NCBI GenBank assembly: GCA_937902105.1
Contig: CALGTP010000466.1
Location: 1-40,751, forward strand
Direction: 5' to 3'
Length of the DNA: 40,751 nucleotides
Origin: an uncultured Actinomycetes bacterium
GTDB lineage: Bacteria > Actinomycetota > Acidimicrobiia > Acidimicrobiales > Ilumatobacteraceae
This document shows positions 1 to 7,871 of this stretch, piece by piece (the stretch's first letter is position 1; every line of letters begins with the position of its first letter). The position numbers and the translations under genes were made by a program. A model generated the notes under the pieces. It was not told the origin of the DNA, ran no database searches, and saw only the letters and a list, made by a program, of their open reading frames with translations.

Positions 1-2
1 AC

Positions 3-1040
3 TCCGGCGCGTTCCAGTGCAACAACCGCAACAAGACGTTCGAGAACTGCTACGTCGCCGACTCCCAGAGCGCGGGTTTCTTCTCCGTCGGAGGATCGAG
101 CCTCGGCTTCGATACGTGCAAGTCGTACGCGTGCGGCAGGGCCTCGGCCACCGCGTACGGGGGATGGTTCCTCCAGATCTTCAAGGTGGACTTCCTCGAC
201 TGCGAGAGCCACGCGAACCGGACCTACGGATGGATGACGTCCTCCGTCGCCGACGCCCTCTCCCTAGACGGCGCGACGGGGACGAAGGGCTACAACGGCG
301 TGTCCGACGTGTTCTGCATCTCGGACGGGTACGCGGCGATCTGCTTCGAGAACATGGCGTTCGGATCGACGACGCTCGTCACGAACTACCTCAACCTCGC
401 GCCTGGGTCGTCCGTCTCCTTCCAGAAGCTCAACCAGACGGCGAACAACCACAGGTTCTACTCGGGCGGGGGCATCGGCAGGTCCGTCGGCGCGGGCCTG
501 ACGGACACGACCACGCTCAAGGCGGGCCACCTCTCGGCCAGGCTCGACCCGGAGGACTCGACGGGCGGCATCTCGTTCGAGACGCGCGTGCTGGCGACTC
601 CGGGGGAGTCGGCCCAGATCTTCGGCATGATCCAGAAGAACGCGGCGATGGCCGCGGACGAGGTGACGGTGGACCTCTATCTCCCAGGATCGCTCACGCC
701 GGACGACACGTACGTGATGCCGACGGACACCTCCGTGAACGTCTTCACGGTCGCCGCGCCGGTCGTGACGACCGAGCCGTTCTTCGCCAAGGTCGTCGTC
801 ACGGCGAAGTCCGTGGCGGTCGGGGCGCAGGTCTACGCCGGGAACTTCTACAACGGAACGGACGCGCTCAACGCCTTCGACCTCTGGTACAGGGGCCAGC
901 CATCGGACGTCATGGTCACCCAGGCCGGAGACCCGGAGGCGACCTGGGCCGTGCTCAACTCCACGCTCACGACGGCGGGAACGACGGGAAAGACGCAGGC
1001 CGACACGCTGACGAAGAACTTCTATCTTGGCACCAAGTAG
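3..1040 (+). CDS. Tail spike/receptor-binding protein, C-terminal part (5' end outside window)
   Basis: The reading frame is open from the window edge, so the true start lies outside; the first in-frame ATG (186) is internal. Visible residues form Asn/Cys-rich turns (NCES-, NRNKTFENCY-like) typical of right-handed parallel beta-helix spikes, followed by a beta-rich C-terminal domain. The protein is closely related to the gene cut off at the right edge (from 38729): position 1 aligns near 40113 and position 639 aligns with 40751, with bases 585-639 identical. Probable role: host-surface recognition or polysaccharide cleavage by the virion. No catalytic residues can be assigned. It is followed one base later by the next tail gene, so they are co-transcribed. 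It may be a second allele of the right-edge gene rather than a tandem paralogue. Confidence 0.75.
   Translation, partial: SGAFQCNNRNKTFENCYVADSQSAGFFSVGGSSLGFDTCKSYACGRASATAYGGWFLQIFKVDFLDCESHANRTYGWMTSSVADALSLDGATGTKGYNGVSDVFCISDGYAAICFENMAFGSTTLVTNYLNLAPGSSVSFQKLNQTANNHRFYSGGGIGRSVGAGLTDTTTLKAGHLSARLDPEDSTGGISFETRVLATPGESAQIFGMIQKNAAMAADEVTVDLYLPGSLTPDDTYVMPTDTSVNVFTVAAPVVTTEPFFAKVVVTAKSVAVGAQVYAGNFYNGTDALNAFDLWYRGQPSDVMVTQAGDPEATWAVLNSTLTTAGTTGKTQADTLTKNFYLGTK
585..639 (+). repeat. 55-bp exact repeat, copy matching the window's right end
   Basis: These 55 bases recur exactly at 40697-40751, the last bases of the window. Upstream of the repeat the two sequences are alike but diverged. A length of exactly 55 at a contig end is what a k=55 de Bruijn assembly leaves where two paths merge. 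Confidence 0.9.
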
Positions 1041-1041
1041 T

Positions 1042-1287
1042 ATGGCAACCGTCTGCATACGCATGGACAGGGACCTGTACGACTCCATCGTCGCGCAGCT
1101 TCCCGGATACCAGGGCGACTCCGACATCTACTCGTGGCTTCCGACGCAGCAGGCGTACACGAAGGAGTACGTCGCGGACCCCCCGGGTTCCCCCACGGGC
1201 TTCCGCCTATTCAACCTCGCGGACCCCCCGTCCGCGCTTCCCGTGGCGACGTTCACGGCGAACATGTTCACGAACGTATTTTTCTAG
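1042..1287 (+). CDS. Small tail-associated protein, function unknown
   Basis: An 81-residue protein beginning MATVCIRMDRDLYDS. It starts one base after the spike stop codon, and an upstream in-frame ATG at 1027 lies inside the spike gene and is rejected. It has no signal peptide or membrane segment, and its middle is rich in Pro, Gly and Asp. The tight spacing between two structural genes suggests a virion protein or a spike/fibre chaperone, but no family is recognised. Confidence 0.7.
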   Translation: MATVCIRMDRDLYDSIVAQLPGYQGDSDIYSWLPTQQAYTKEYVADPPGSPTGFRLFNLADPPSALPVATFTANMFTNVFF

Positions 1288-1290
1288 CCT

Positions 1291-2193
1291 ATGTCGCTAC
1301 CAATCCTCACGTGGACGCAGACGGGGTACACCGCCACGGGCTACACGGCCCCGACTGACGCGCAGGTCATCCAGGCCATGAACACGGCCTCGTCCTCGCT
1401 CACGAAGTGGCGCAAGATATCCGTGGACTCGACCTCCTGGAACTGGATCGAGTTCGGCGGACCGATCGGCTCGGCGCTCGAAAGCGCCAGGGTCGTCTTC
1501 GCCGTCGCCCCGGGAGCGTCCGCCGTCCTCGCCCCGGATACCACGGCGAACGCTATCTGGATGGGCTACGCGCCCGACGGCGGGACGTTCGGCACGTGGA
1601 ATAGCGCGACCGTGTACGGCGCCGCCCGCTGGACGAAGTATTGGAAGTGCGCGAACACGGCCGTCGTCGAGTCCCTCTACTTCGTGGAGTCCGACGAGGT
1701 GCTCGCCGCGATCTTCCGCGACGACAGCGCGGATGCCTTCTTCGCGGGCATCGCCGGAGCGACCGTGAACCCGGGCGCGGGGGACGTGGAGGCGGGAACC
1801 TCCCGCGTGAACGGGATGTTCGTGTCCGGGACCACGGTGATCTCCTCGACGCTCTGGGGGTCGGCCACGCAGTTCATGGGCCACGGGCTGTCGAACGGCA
1901 ACTGCCACGCGGGCATATTCCGCCCGTCGTCGCCGACGACGTTCGAGGCGGTCCAGAGGCCGTGGGGGGGCACGACGGGAACCAACGAGTCGCTGACGTT
2001 CAACTCCGGGCTTGAGACGGCGCTCCCCGTGTTCCTGACGACCAGCCAGTCGCCCAGGTACTTCGTCGGGCAGGCCAGGCAGATGCTCCTCTCGACGGAC
2101 AGGCAGAACAGGACGTCGATCCCCGGGGTCGGCATCGCCTTCTCGACCACCTCGTCGGGAACGTCGGACACGATTTTGTTCAGCAACTCGTAG
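1291..2193 (+). CDS. Probable tail/receptor-binding structural protein
   Basis: A 300-residue protein beginning MSLPILTWTQTGYTATGY, rich in Ser, Thr, Gly, Trp and aromatic residues as in beta-sandwich virion proteins, with no membrane segment. It starts three bases after the preceding stop and is the last gene before a promoter and hairpin at 2196-2289, so it ends the tail-spike transcription block. Its last 40 bases (2153-2192) recur exactly at 14136-14175, where they are read in another frame. No named domain is recognised; the assignment rests on composition and neighbours. Confidence 0.7.
   Translation: MSLPILTWTQTGYTATGYTAPTDAQVIQAMNTASSSLTKWRKISVDSTSWNWIEFGGPIGSALESARVVFAVAPGASAVLAPDTTANAIWMGYAPDGGTFGTWNSATVYGAARWTKYWKCANTAVVESLYFVESDEVLAAIFRDDSADAFFAGIAGATVNPGAGDVEAGTSRVNGMFVSGTTVISSTLWGSATQFMGHGLSNGNCHAGIFRPSSPTTFEAVQRPWGGTTGTNESLTFNSGLETALPVFLTTSQSPRYFVGQARQMLLSTDRQNRTSIPGVGIAFSTTSSGTSDTILFSNS
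2153..2192 (+). repeat. 40-bp exact repeat, copy 1 (3' end of tail gene)
   Basis: Identical to 14136-14175. Here it encodes the C-terminus of the 300-residue tail protein. The neighbouring sequence gaccacctcgtcg is also shared, but in the second copy a 12-base insert separates it from the core. Confidence 0.92.
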
Positions 2194-2195
2194 GC

Positions 2196-2230
2196 TTGAC
2201 TTTATGACAAGGCCCGTTCCGTGGTAAAAT
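2196..2230 (+). promoter_or_regulatory. Candidate promoter with extended -10, leader mini-ORF MTSG
   Basis: TGG-TAAAAT (2222-2230) is an extended -10. TTGACT at 2196 lies 23 bases away, too far for a normal -35, while ATGACA at 2204 gives a 15-base spacer. Six bases after the -10 is an ATG (2237) opening a four-codon ORF (MTSG-stop, 2237-2251), like the leaderless arrangement of other promoters here. It would drive the adaptor-nozzle-fibre block. Confidence 0.5.
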
Positions 2231-2254
2231 GTGGCCATGACGAGCGGATAACGA

Positions 2255-2289
2255 ATCCCTACTCGGAGGCCCATGGCCCCGGTGGGGAT
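2255..2289 (+). promoter_or_regulatory. 5'-UTR hairpin before adaptor gene
   Basis: ATCCC (2255-2259) pairs with GGGAT (2285-2289), with an inner CGG-GGCC / GGCC-CCG helix around a CAT loop. Only a weak T-rich stretch follows, so it may be an mRNA-stabilising or processing hairpin rather than a terminator. It lies 20 bases before the next start codon. Confidence 0.45.
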
Positions 2290-2309
2290 TTCTTAGTAAA
2301 GAAACGAAT

Positions 2310-3041
2310 ATGGTCTTCAACGACACAAGCGATCTCAACGGCCTGGTCCAGTCCTGCGAGTTCTGGACGGGCAAGGGAAACGCCCAGATCAGCGGGGACG
2401 CCACGTCCCTCGCGGAGTTCACGCGCCTCATCAACGTGAACTACCACAAGGTCGTCACGATGGTCCTCGCCGCGAAGGACGAGTGGGACTTCGACGACCC
2501 GAACCACGCGAACACGGGGTTCCTGAAGACGTACAACCTCGTCTCCGGCACCCAGACGGTCACGCTCCCCCTCTCGGACAAGATCCTGAAGGTGAAGCGG
2601 GCCGAGGTCAGCTACGACGGGACGACGTGGCAGAGGCTGTCCCCGATGGACCTGAACGAGTACGGCGGGACCAGCGACTCGACGGCGATCGCCTCCAACT
2701 TCTCCAAGGCGACCCCGTACTACGACGTCCACGGGAACTACGTGTACCTCTACCCGATCCCGGACGCGGCGGTCGCGAACGGGCTGAAGCTGTGGGTCAC
2801 GCGCGAGATCGTCGAGTTCACGACGGCGGACACCACGCAGGAGCCGGGCATCGACGAGCCGTTCCACGACATGATCGCCGTCGGCGCGTCCCTCGACTAC
2901 GCGTTCGCCCACGGGCTTGAGAACGCCGGGGCGCTCGCCTCCAAGCTGTCCGACTTCGAGGCCCGGATCAAGCAGTACTACGGGTCCAGGCAGGAGGACA
3001 GGGCGATGACGCTCAGGCCCTCCGACGTGAACTACGACTAG
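2310..3041 (+). CDS. Head-tail adaptor/connector-like structural protein
   Basis: A 243-residue protein with an N-terminal stretch resembling podovirus adaptor or gp11-type proteins (repeated Asn/Tyr, DDPNHANTGFLKTYNL), a central beta region and a C-terminal helical part ending in an acidic tail. It has no membrane segment. Adaptors of this kind form a ring beneath the portal and join it to the tail. The start is the ATG in gaatATGG after the hairpin; the next gene begins one base after its stop. The call is inferred from length, fold-like pattern and position before the nozzle-like protein, not from a decisive motif. Confidence 0.55.
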   Translation: MVFNDTSDLNGLVQSCEFWTGKGNAQISGDATSLAEFTRLINVNYHKVVTMVLAAKDEWDFDDPNHANTGFLKTYNLVSGTQTVTLPLSDKILKVKRAEVSYDGTTWQRLSPMDLNEYGGTSDSTAIASNFSKATPYYDVHGNYVYLYPIPDAAVANGLKLWVTREIVEFTTADTTQEPGIDEPFHDMIAVGASLDYAFAHGLENAGALASKLSDFEARIKQYYGSRQEDRAMTLRPSDVNYD

Positions 3042-3042
3042 T

Positions 3043-4632
3043 ATGGGAACGAAGACCATCCAGATCAGCGGGGTCACGGGCGGCCTCTCGGCCTCCCCGT
3101 ACCTGTACTCCCAGGGACAGTTCCTGAACGCGGTCGGGATCGACCCGGACCTTCCGGTGTCCGACTCGGCCAACGACTTCCTCCCGTCCGGGATGGCGCG
3201 TCCTTCGGGCTACACGGCGTTCTCGGGCGGAAACGTCACGGGCGTGGCCAAGTGGATCGTCGCCAATCCCAAGGACTCGAAGGCGTACTGCCTCCTGAGC
3301 GACGGGAAGTTCATCTCCTACGACTCCTCGTTCGGGTCGGAGACGCTGGTCGCCACGGCCTCGTCCTGCACCGGGAACGGGATGGCGTACTACAACAACT
3401 ATATCTACGTCTTCACGGGGACCACGGTGGACCGCTACGGGCCGCTGAACGGGACCCCGGCGTACGCGACGGGAGTCTGGACGGGGGCCACCCTCGGATC
3501 CCTCACGGCCCTCACGAACACCACCTACCCGACGGTCCGGGACTCGGTACTGCTCCCGAACCATTGCGCGACCGTCCACGGCGACGGCTCGCTCTACTTC
3601 CTCGACTACGCGAACGGCCAGGGCCTCGTCCACAGGATCACGACGAAGAAGGTGACCTACGAGGGGGACACGAACGGCACCACGGTCGCGTCGGCCTACA
3701 ACGTCCTCGACCTCCCGTTCGGATACATGCCGACCGCCATCGCGTCCCTCGGGACCGACCTGGTGATCTCGGCGACCCAGACCACGGACTCGCTCCTTTC
3801 CCAGGGAGAGTCCGCGCTTTTCGTGTGGGACGCCGTGTCCAGCTCCTTCCGCTCGCAGATCCCGGTCTCCGACCCCGTGGTGACGGGCCTCCGCAACTCG
3901 AACGGCACGCTGTACGCGTTCTCGGGGGGGCTGGGGAACAACGGGTACAGGCTCTCCTACTACGCCGGGGGCGAGACGCTGAAGACCATCTTCTTCAGCT
4001 CCGAGGGGCACTCCCCGATGCAGGGCGCGATCGCGTCCGTCGGGGACAAGATCCTCTGGGGGACGGTGAAGATGGTGCAGACGACGACCTCCCCGGAATA
4101 CTACGCCGTGGTGATGTCGGCCGGTTCCAAGGACCCCAACGTCCCGCTGAGGATCCAGTGCCCCGTGAAGACCGCCGCGTCCGCGACCTCGGCCTACGGG
4201 ATCGTCGGCGCGGTGGCCGTTATCGAGCAGGCGTCCTACTCCTCCCCGTCGCTCGTCGTGGCGTACAAGGCCAACGCGACGTACGGGATAGCGAAGAAGG
4301 GCACCACCTACGGCACCTCCATCTTCCAGTGCCCGATCGTGCAGGTGGGCAGGAAGTTCGTCGTCCGGCGGATCAGGCTGAACTTCCAGAAGGCCGTCGC
4401 CGCGAACATGACCGTGACGCCCACGCTCTTCCTGGACGGGTTCTCCTCGTCGTCCACCACGGGAATGAGGACGATCAACAGCACCAACTATTCCAAGTCC
4501 GAGCAGTACGTCGAGTTCATGCCGAACGTGAACGGGAAGCGGAACTTCTGCCTTGAGCTGAGGTTCTCCGGGACGGCCCTCCTCCCCCTCACCATGCCCA
4601 TCGAGATCGACGTCGAAACAATCAAGGACTAG
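3043..4632 (+). CDS. Tail nozzle-like beta-propeller protein
   Basis: A 529-residue protein with recurring short beta blocks and Gly-Asn-Gly turns (such as GDGSLYFLDY, NGTLYAFSGG) spread over about residues 60-400, then a C-terminal beta-sandwich-like part. This pattern is typical of propeller-shaped nozzle proteins that close the short tail of podoviruses. The neighbours fit, with the adaptor directly upstream and the glycine-rich fibre directly downstream. It could instead be another beta-propeller virion protein. No catalytic motif is visible. Confidence 0.6.
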   Translation: MGTKTIQISGVTGGLSASPYLYSQGQFLNAVGIDPDLPVSDSANDFLPSGMARPSGYTAFSGGNVTGVAKWIVANPKDSKAYCLLSDGKFISYDSSFGSETLVATASSCTGNGMAYYNNYIYVFTGTTVDRYGPLNGTPAYATGVWTGATLGSLTALTNTTYPTVRDSVLLPNHCATVHGDGSLYFLDYANGQGLVHRITTKKVTYEGDTNGTTVASAYNVLDLPFGYMPTAIASLGTDLVISATQTTDSLLSQGESALFVWDAVSSSFRSQIPVSDPVVTGLRNSNGTLYAFSGGLGNNGYRLSYYAGGETLKTIFFSSEGHSPMQGAIASVGDKILWGTVKMVQTTTSPEYYAVVMSAGSKDPNVPLRIQCPVKTAASATSAYGIVGAVAVIEQASYSSPSLVVAYKANATYGIAKKGTTYGTSIFQCPIVQVGRKFVVRRIRLNFQKAVAANMTVTPTLFLDGFSSSSTTGMRTINSTNYSKSEQYVEFMPNVNGKRNFCLELRFSGTALLPLTMPIEIDVETIKD

Positions 4633-4636
4633 CGAT

Positions 4637-7534
4637 ATGGCGGACGACATCACGGTCTACAACCTCTCGGACGACGGCACGTCATCGGCGGACACCTCCG
4701 GCGACCAGGCTTCGGTCTACACGGACCGGACCGCGACGGCACCGGCCTCGTCGGACGCCACCGCGCCTTCCGGCTCCTCCGCGAGCGCGATCACCGAGGG
4801 GGACGTGAGGGTCATCGTCAAGTCTGAGATGTCCCAGTTCTCCGGCGACATCCGCGTCGGGGCGATCCTCTCCGGCCAGGTGTTCATCCTGGACAGGGAG
4901 GGGCTTCGGATGGGAGGGACCGACTTCGCCACGGCCCCGTTCTCCGTGGACTATAACGGGAACATGGTGGCCACCTCCGCGACGATCACCATCGCCTCCA
5001 TCGGCGGGTTCGACATCGGCTCCGACTACGTGCGCGACGCCGCCGACAGCATGGGCCTCGCCTCCACGGTCTCCGGCTCCGACGACGTGCGCTTCTGGGC
5101 CGGGAGCACCTTCGCCCAGCGGACGAACGCCCCCGCGAGGGTCTACGAGTCCGGCGCGGCGGTGTTCTCGGACGTCACCGTGTCGGGAACGATCCGGTCG
5201 TCCGTCTTCGAGAAGGACGTGGTGACCGCCGTCGGGGGCCAGCTGATCGTCGCCAACGCCGACGCGCTGGACACCGCGATGACCGCGCTCGACGCCTCGA
5301 CGCTCACGATCAAGGGCGAGACGACCTTCGCCGTGGACGACATCCTGCATATCAAGGACGGGACGGACGAGGAGTACCTGCGGGTGACGGGCATCGGGTC
5401 CGCGCCGACGTACTCGGTCACGCGCGACCTCGCCTCGGCCTATTCCGCCGACTCGAACCCAGCCTGGTCCGCCGGGACCGCCGTGGTCGTGGAGGGATCG
5501 AGCGACGGCGCGTCCGCGTACTCGGGAGGATTTTTGAAACTATTGGGATCGGGGACGAACTCCCCGAAGTATTCGGTATTCAAGCGGACGGGCGTCGGAT
5601 ACAACTCCATCACGGAGTACGCGACGCTCGGGAACCTGAACGGGCGCGTGGACTACGTCGCGGACGAGTACGGCGTCGCCATCGGAACGGCCTCGGCCTA
5701 CATGACCTACGACCCGACGAGCGGGCTTCGGATCGAGGGCGCGGCGAGCGTGAACGGCTCCGACCTTTCCTTCCAGGACGTCTTCGGGGACGGTAGCGAC
5801 GGGAACGTGACGATCTCGACGGACACGACGCTCTCGCGCGACATGTTCTACGAGAACCTGACGGTCACAACGTCGGGATCCCTGTCATACTCCACCATCG
5901 CCGGATCGACGGCGGGAGACGGAAGCGCGGGATACGACCATGGTGGTACCGCGTTCGCAACGATCAGGACGAGTCCAGGAGACGTGACCGACGGGGGCGT
6001 TGCCACGACGAATACACCCGCCCTGACACGGAGCAGCGGCACTGCCTATACCCTGTGCAATCGCGGAATGCTCGTGTTCGACACGTCTTCCATACCGGAC
6101 GGGGCCACGATCACGTCCGCGACCCTCCAGCTCTACGTCACGGCGAAGTCGGACGCGATGTCCCAGAGCGTTTCCATCGTTACCAGGACGGATCCCGCGA
6201 CGATTACTACGGCGGACTTCGACGTTGCCAACTGGACGATGACGAAGCAGGCCACGGACGTCACGATAGCCTCCGTGACGACCTCCGCGTACAACACGTG
6301 GACGCTGAACGCGACGGGACTTTCCAATATCAGCAAGACGGGCAAGACTATCCTCGGTGTCGTCATGTCGGCGGACGCGGAGGCAACGGCGCCGCCCAGC
6401 GGGACGGGTGCCGGAGACGCCAGCGTCACGTACTACACGGCCGACAACGGCTCGAACGAGCCGGTTCTTGCCGTTTCGTACTCGTACTCGCCCACCCTGG
6501 ACCCGGGCGGTTACAGGATCCACGTGAAGGACACTCTTACCGTAGACGGGACGATCAGTCGGAGCGGAAACGCCGGAGGCGTCGGGGGAGCCGGTGGCAA
6601 CGCCGTCGATCCCGCGAACGGCGCGGCAGGAACCGCAGGAACTGGCGGATCGGCGCTTGCGTCGGGGACTCTGTTCGGAAGCATCGTCGGAACGGCCGGA
6701 GGCGCTGGAGCCGGAGGAGTCGGACGCACGTCGGCGGGAGGAACCGCCGGTGCGACGGGGTCGGCTTCCGCGGCGGGAACGGCGGCCGCTCATTCCGGCA
6801 CGGGCGCGAACGGCGTCGCGGGTGGCATCGGTGGAGGCGACGCGGGAGCGGACAACGTGGCGGGAACCGCGTACTACACGACGGCCTACTCGGGCGGGGC
6901 GACGGTCGCCGTGGGTGCCGTCGGCGTCGCAACGGCGGCGAAGACGCCCCCGAGAACGGTCATGGGCGCGTGGCAGATGGCAGACGTGGAGACGACCGGG
7001 ACCTCCCTCATCTCGTCGTCCGCCGGTTCGAGCGGAGGGTCCGGAGCCGCGTCCGGCGCGGTCATCGCCAACGGAGGCTCGGGCTTCGTACGGTCGGGAG
7101 GAGGAGGCGGAGGGGGAGGCACGGGTACGCCAGGAGGCGTCGTTTCCCTGTATGGAAAGAACATCGTCGTGGGAGCGACCGGAGTGATCTCCGCGAACGG
7201 CGGGGCGGGAGGAGCGGGAGGAGCGGGAGGGTCCGCCCATATCGCTGGCTTCACGACGAGGGCCGCCGGGGGCGCAAGCGGAGGGGGCGGAGGAGGAGGG
7301 GGCGGGGGAGGAATCGTGACCCTGGTCTACTCGTCCCTCACGAACTCCGGGAGCATAACTGCCGCCGGAGGAAGCGGAGGTGTCGGAGGAACCGCCAACG
7401 CCGGGACCGGCACGGGTACGGCCCGCGCATACGACTATTCCGGGGCGTTCGCCAACGGGGACTACGCGTCGGGACAGGACGGTTCCACGGGAACGACCGG
7501 AAACTCGGGAATCATCGTTCAAATAGCCGTCTGA
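4637..7534 (+). CDS. Large tail fibre/adhesin with DNRLRE-like domain and glycine-rich tip
   Basis: A 965-residue protein. Residues 1-55 are acidic and Ser/Thr-rich. Residues 55-370 form a beta-rich shaft similar to phage fibre and host-specificity proteins (for example GEIRVGAI-type blocks). About residues 420-615 resemble the DNRLRE carbohydrate-binding-like fold (FDTSSIPDGATITSATLQLYV). From about residue 640 to the end the chain is dominated by GG, GGAGG and poly-Gly runs with Ala, Ser and Thr, reminiscent of the polyglycine-II tips of some phage adhesins. Probable role: receptor binding at the distal tail. It is co-transcribed with the nozzle-like gene four bases upstream. Confidence 0.7.
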   Translation: MADDITVYNLSDDGTSSADTSGDQASVYTDRTATAPASSDATAPSGSSASAITEGDVRVIVKSEMSQFSGDIRVGAILSGQVFILDREGLRMGGTDFATAPFSVDYNGNMVATSATITIASIGGFDIGSDYVRDAADSMGLASTVSGSDDVRFWAGSTFAQRTNAPARVYESGAAVFSDVTVSGTIRSSVFEKDVVTAVGGQLIVANADALDTAMTALDASTLTIKGETTFAVDDILHIKDGTDEEYLRVTGIGSAPTYSVTRDLASAYSADSNPAWSAGTAVVVEGSSDGASAYSGGFLKLLGSGTNSPKYSVFKRTGVGYNSITEYATLGNLNGRVDYVADEYGVAIGTASAYMTYDPTSGLRIEGAASVNGSDLSFQDVFGDGSDGNVTISTDTTLSRDMFYENLTVTTSGSLSYSTIAGSTAGDGSAGYDHGGTAFATIRTSPGDVTDGGVATTNTPALTRSSGTAYTLCNRGMLVFDTSSIPDGATITSATLQLYVTAKSDAMSQSVSIVTRTDPATITTADFDVANWTMTKQATDVTIASVTTSAYNTWTLNATGLSNISKTGKTILGVVMSADAEATAPPSGTGAGDASVTYYTADNGSNEPVLAVSYSYSPTLDPGGYRIHVKDTLTVDGTISRSGNAGGVGGAGGNAVDPANGAAGTAGTGGSALASGTLFGSIVGTAGGAGAGGVGRTSAGGTAGATGSASAAGTAAAHSGTGANGVAGGIGGGDAGADNVAGTAYYTTAYSGGATVAVGAVGVATAAKTPPRTVMGAWQMADVETTGTSLISSSAGSSGGSGAASGAVIANGGSGFVRSGGGGGGGGTGTPGGVVSLYGKNIVVGATGVISANGGAGGAGGAGGSAHIAGFTTRAAGGASGGGGGGGGGGGIVTLVYSSLTNSGSITAAGGSGGVGGTANAGTGTGTARAYDYSGAFANGDYASGQDGSTGTTGNSGIIVQIAV

Positions 7535-7536
7535 GT

Positions 7537-7836
7537 ATGTTCATCTACGTCGATAAAAACAAAACCGTCTCGATGAGGTCGGACGGCAGGCTGGGCGTGG
7601 ACAAGACGAAGTTCACGGAGGTCGAGATCGCGCCGACCCAGGAACAGCTGGACAGCCTCGCCTCCAACCTGAAGGCAAGCTACGCGGGAACAGCCCTGAC
7701 GTTCGCGCCGAAAGACGACAAAGCGAGCAAGCTGGCCTCGTCGTTTGCGAAGATCAGGTCGGACCTGGCAAAGAACAACCCGAACATCGTCGACGTCATA
7801 GGAAGGCTCATGGACGCGATCGAAGCGCAAGCGTGA
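7537..7836 (+). CDS. Small protein downstream of fibre, unknown
   Basis: A 99-residue protein beginning MFIYVDKNKTVSMRSDGR. It starts two bases after the fibre stop and is mostly helical from residue 35 on (EQLDSLASNLKASY), with a charged surface and no membrane segment. By position it may be a fibre assembly chaperone or small structural protein. A longer in-frame extension back to 6055 overlaps the fibre gene and is an artefact. Confidence 0.65.
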   Translation: MFIYVDKNKTVSMRSDGRLGVDKTKFTEVEIAPTQEQLDSLASNLKASYAGTALTFAPKDDKASKLASSFAKIRSDLAKNNPNIVDVIGRLMDAIEAQA

Positions 7837-7853
7837 GGCACCTGGCGATTAAG

Positions 7854-7862
7854 TGATAGAAT
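7854..7862 (+). promoter_or_regulatory. Extended -10 promoter, near-leaderless
   Basis: TGA-TAGAAT forms an extended -10, with its last base nine bases before the ATG at 7872. No convincing -35 is present. It would start transcription about two bases before the start codon of the first ejection protein. Confidence 0.5.
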
Positions 7863-7871
7863 ATAAACAAT

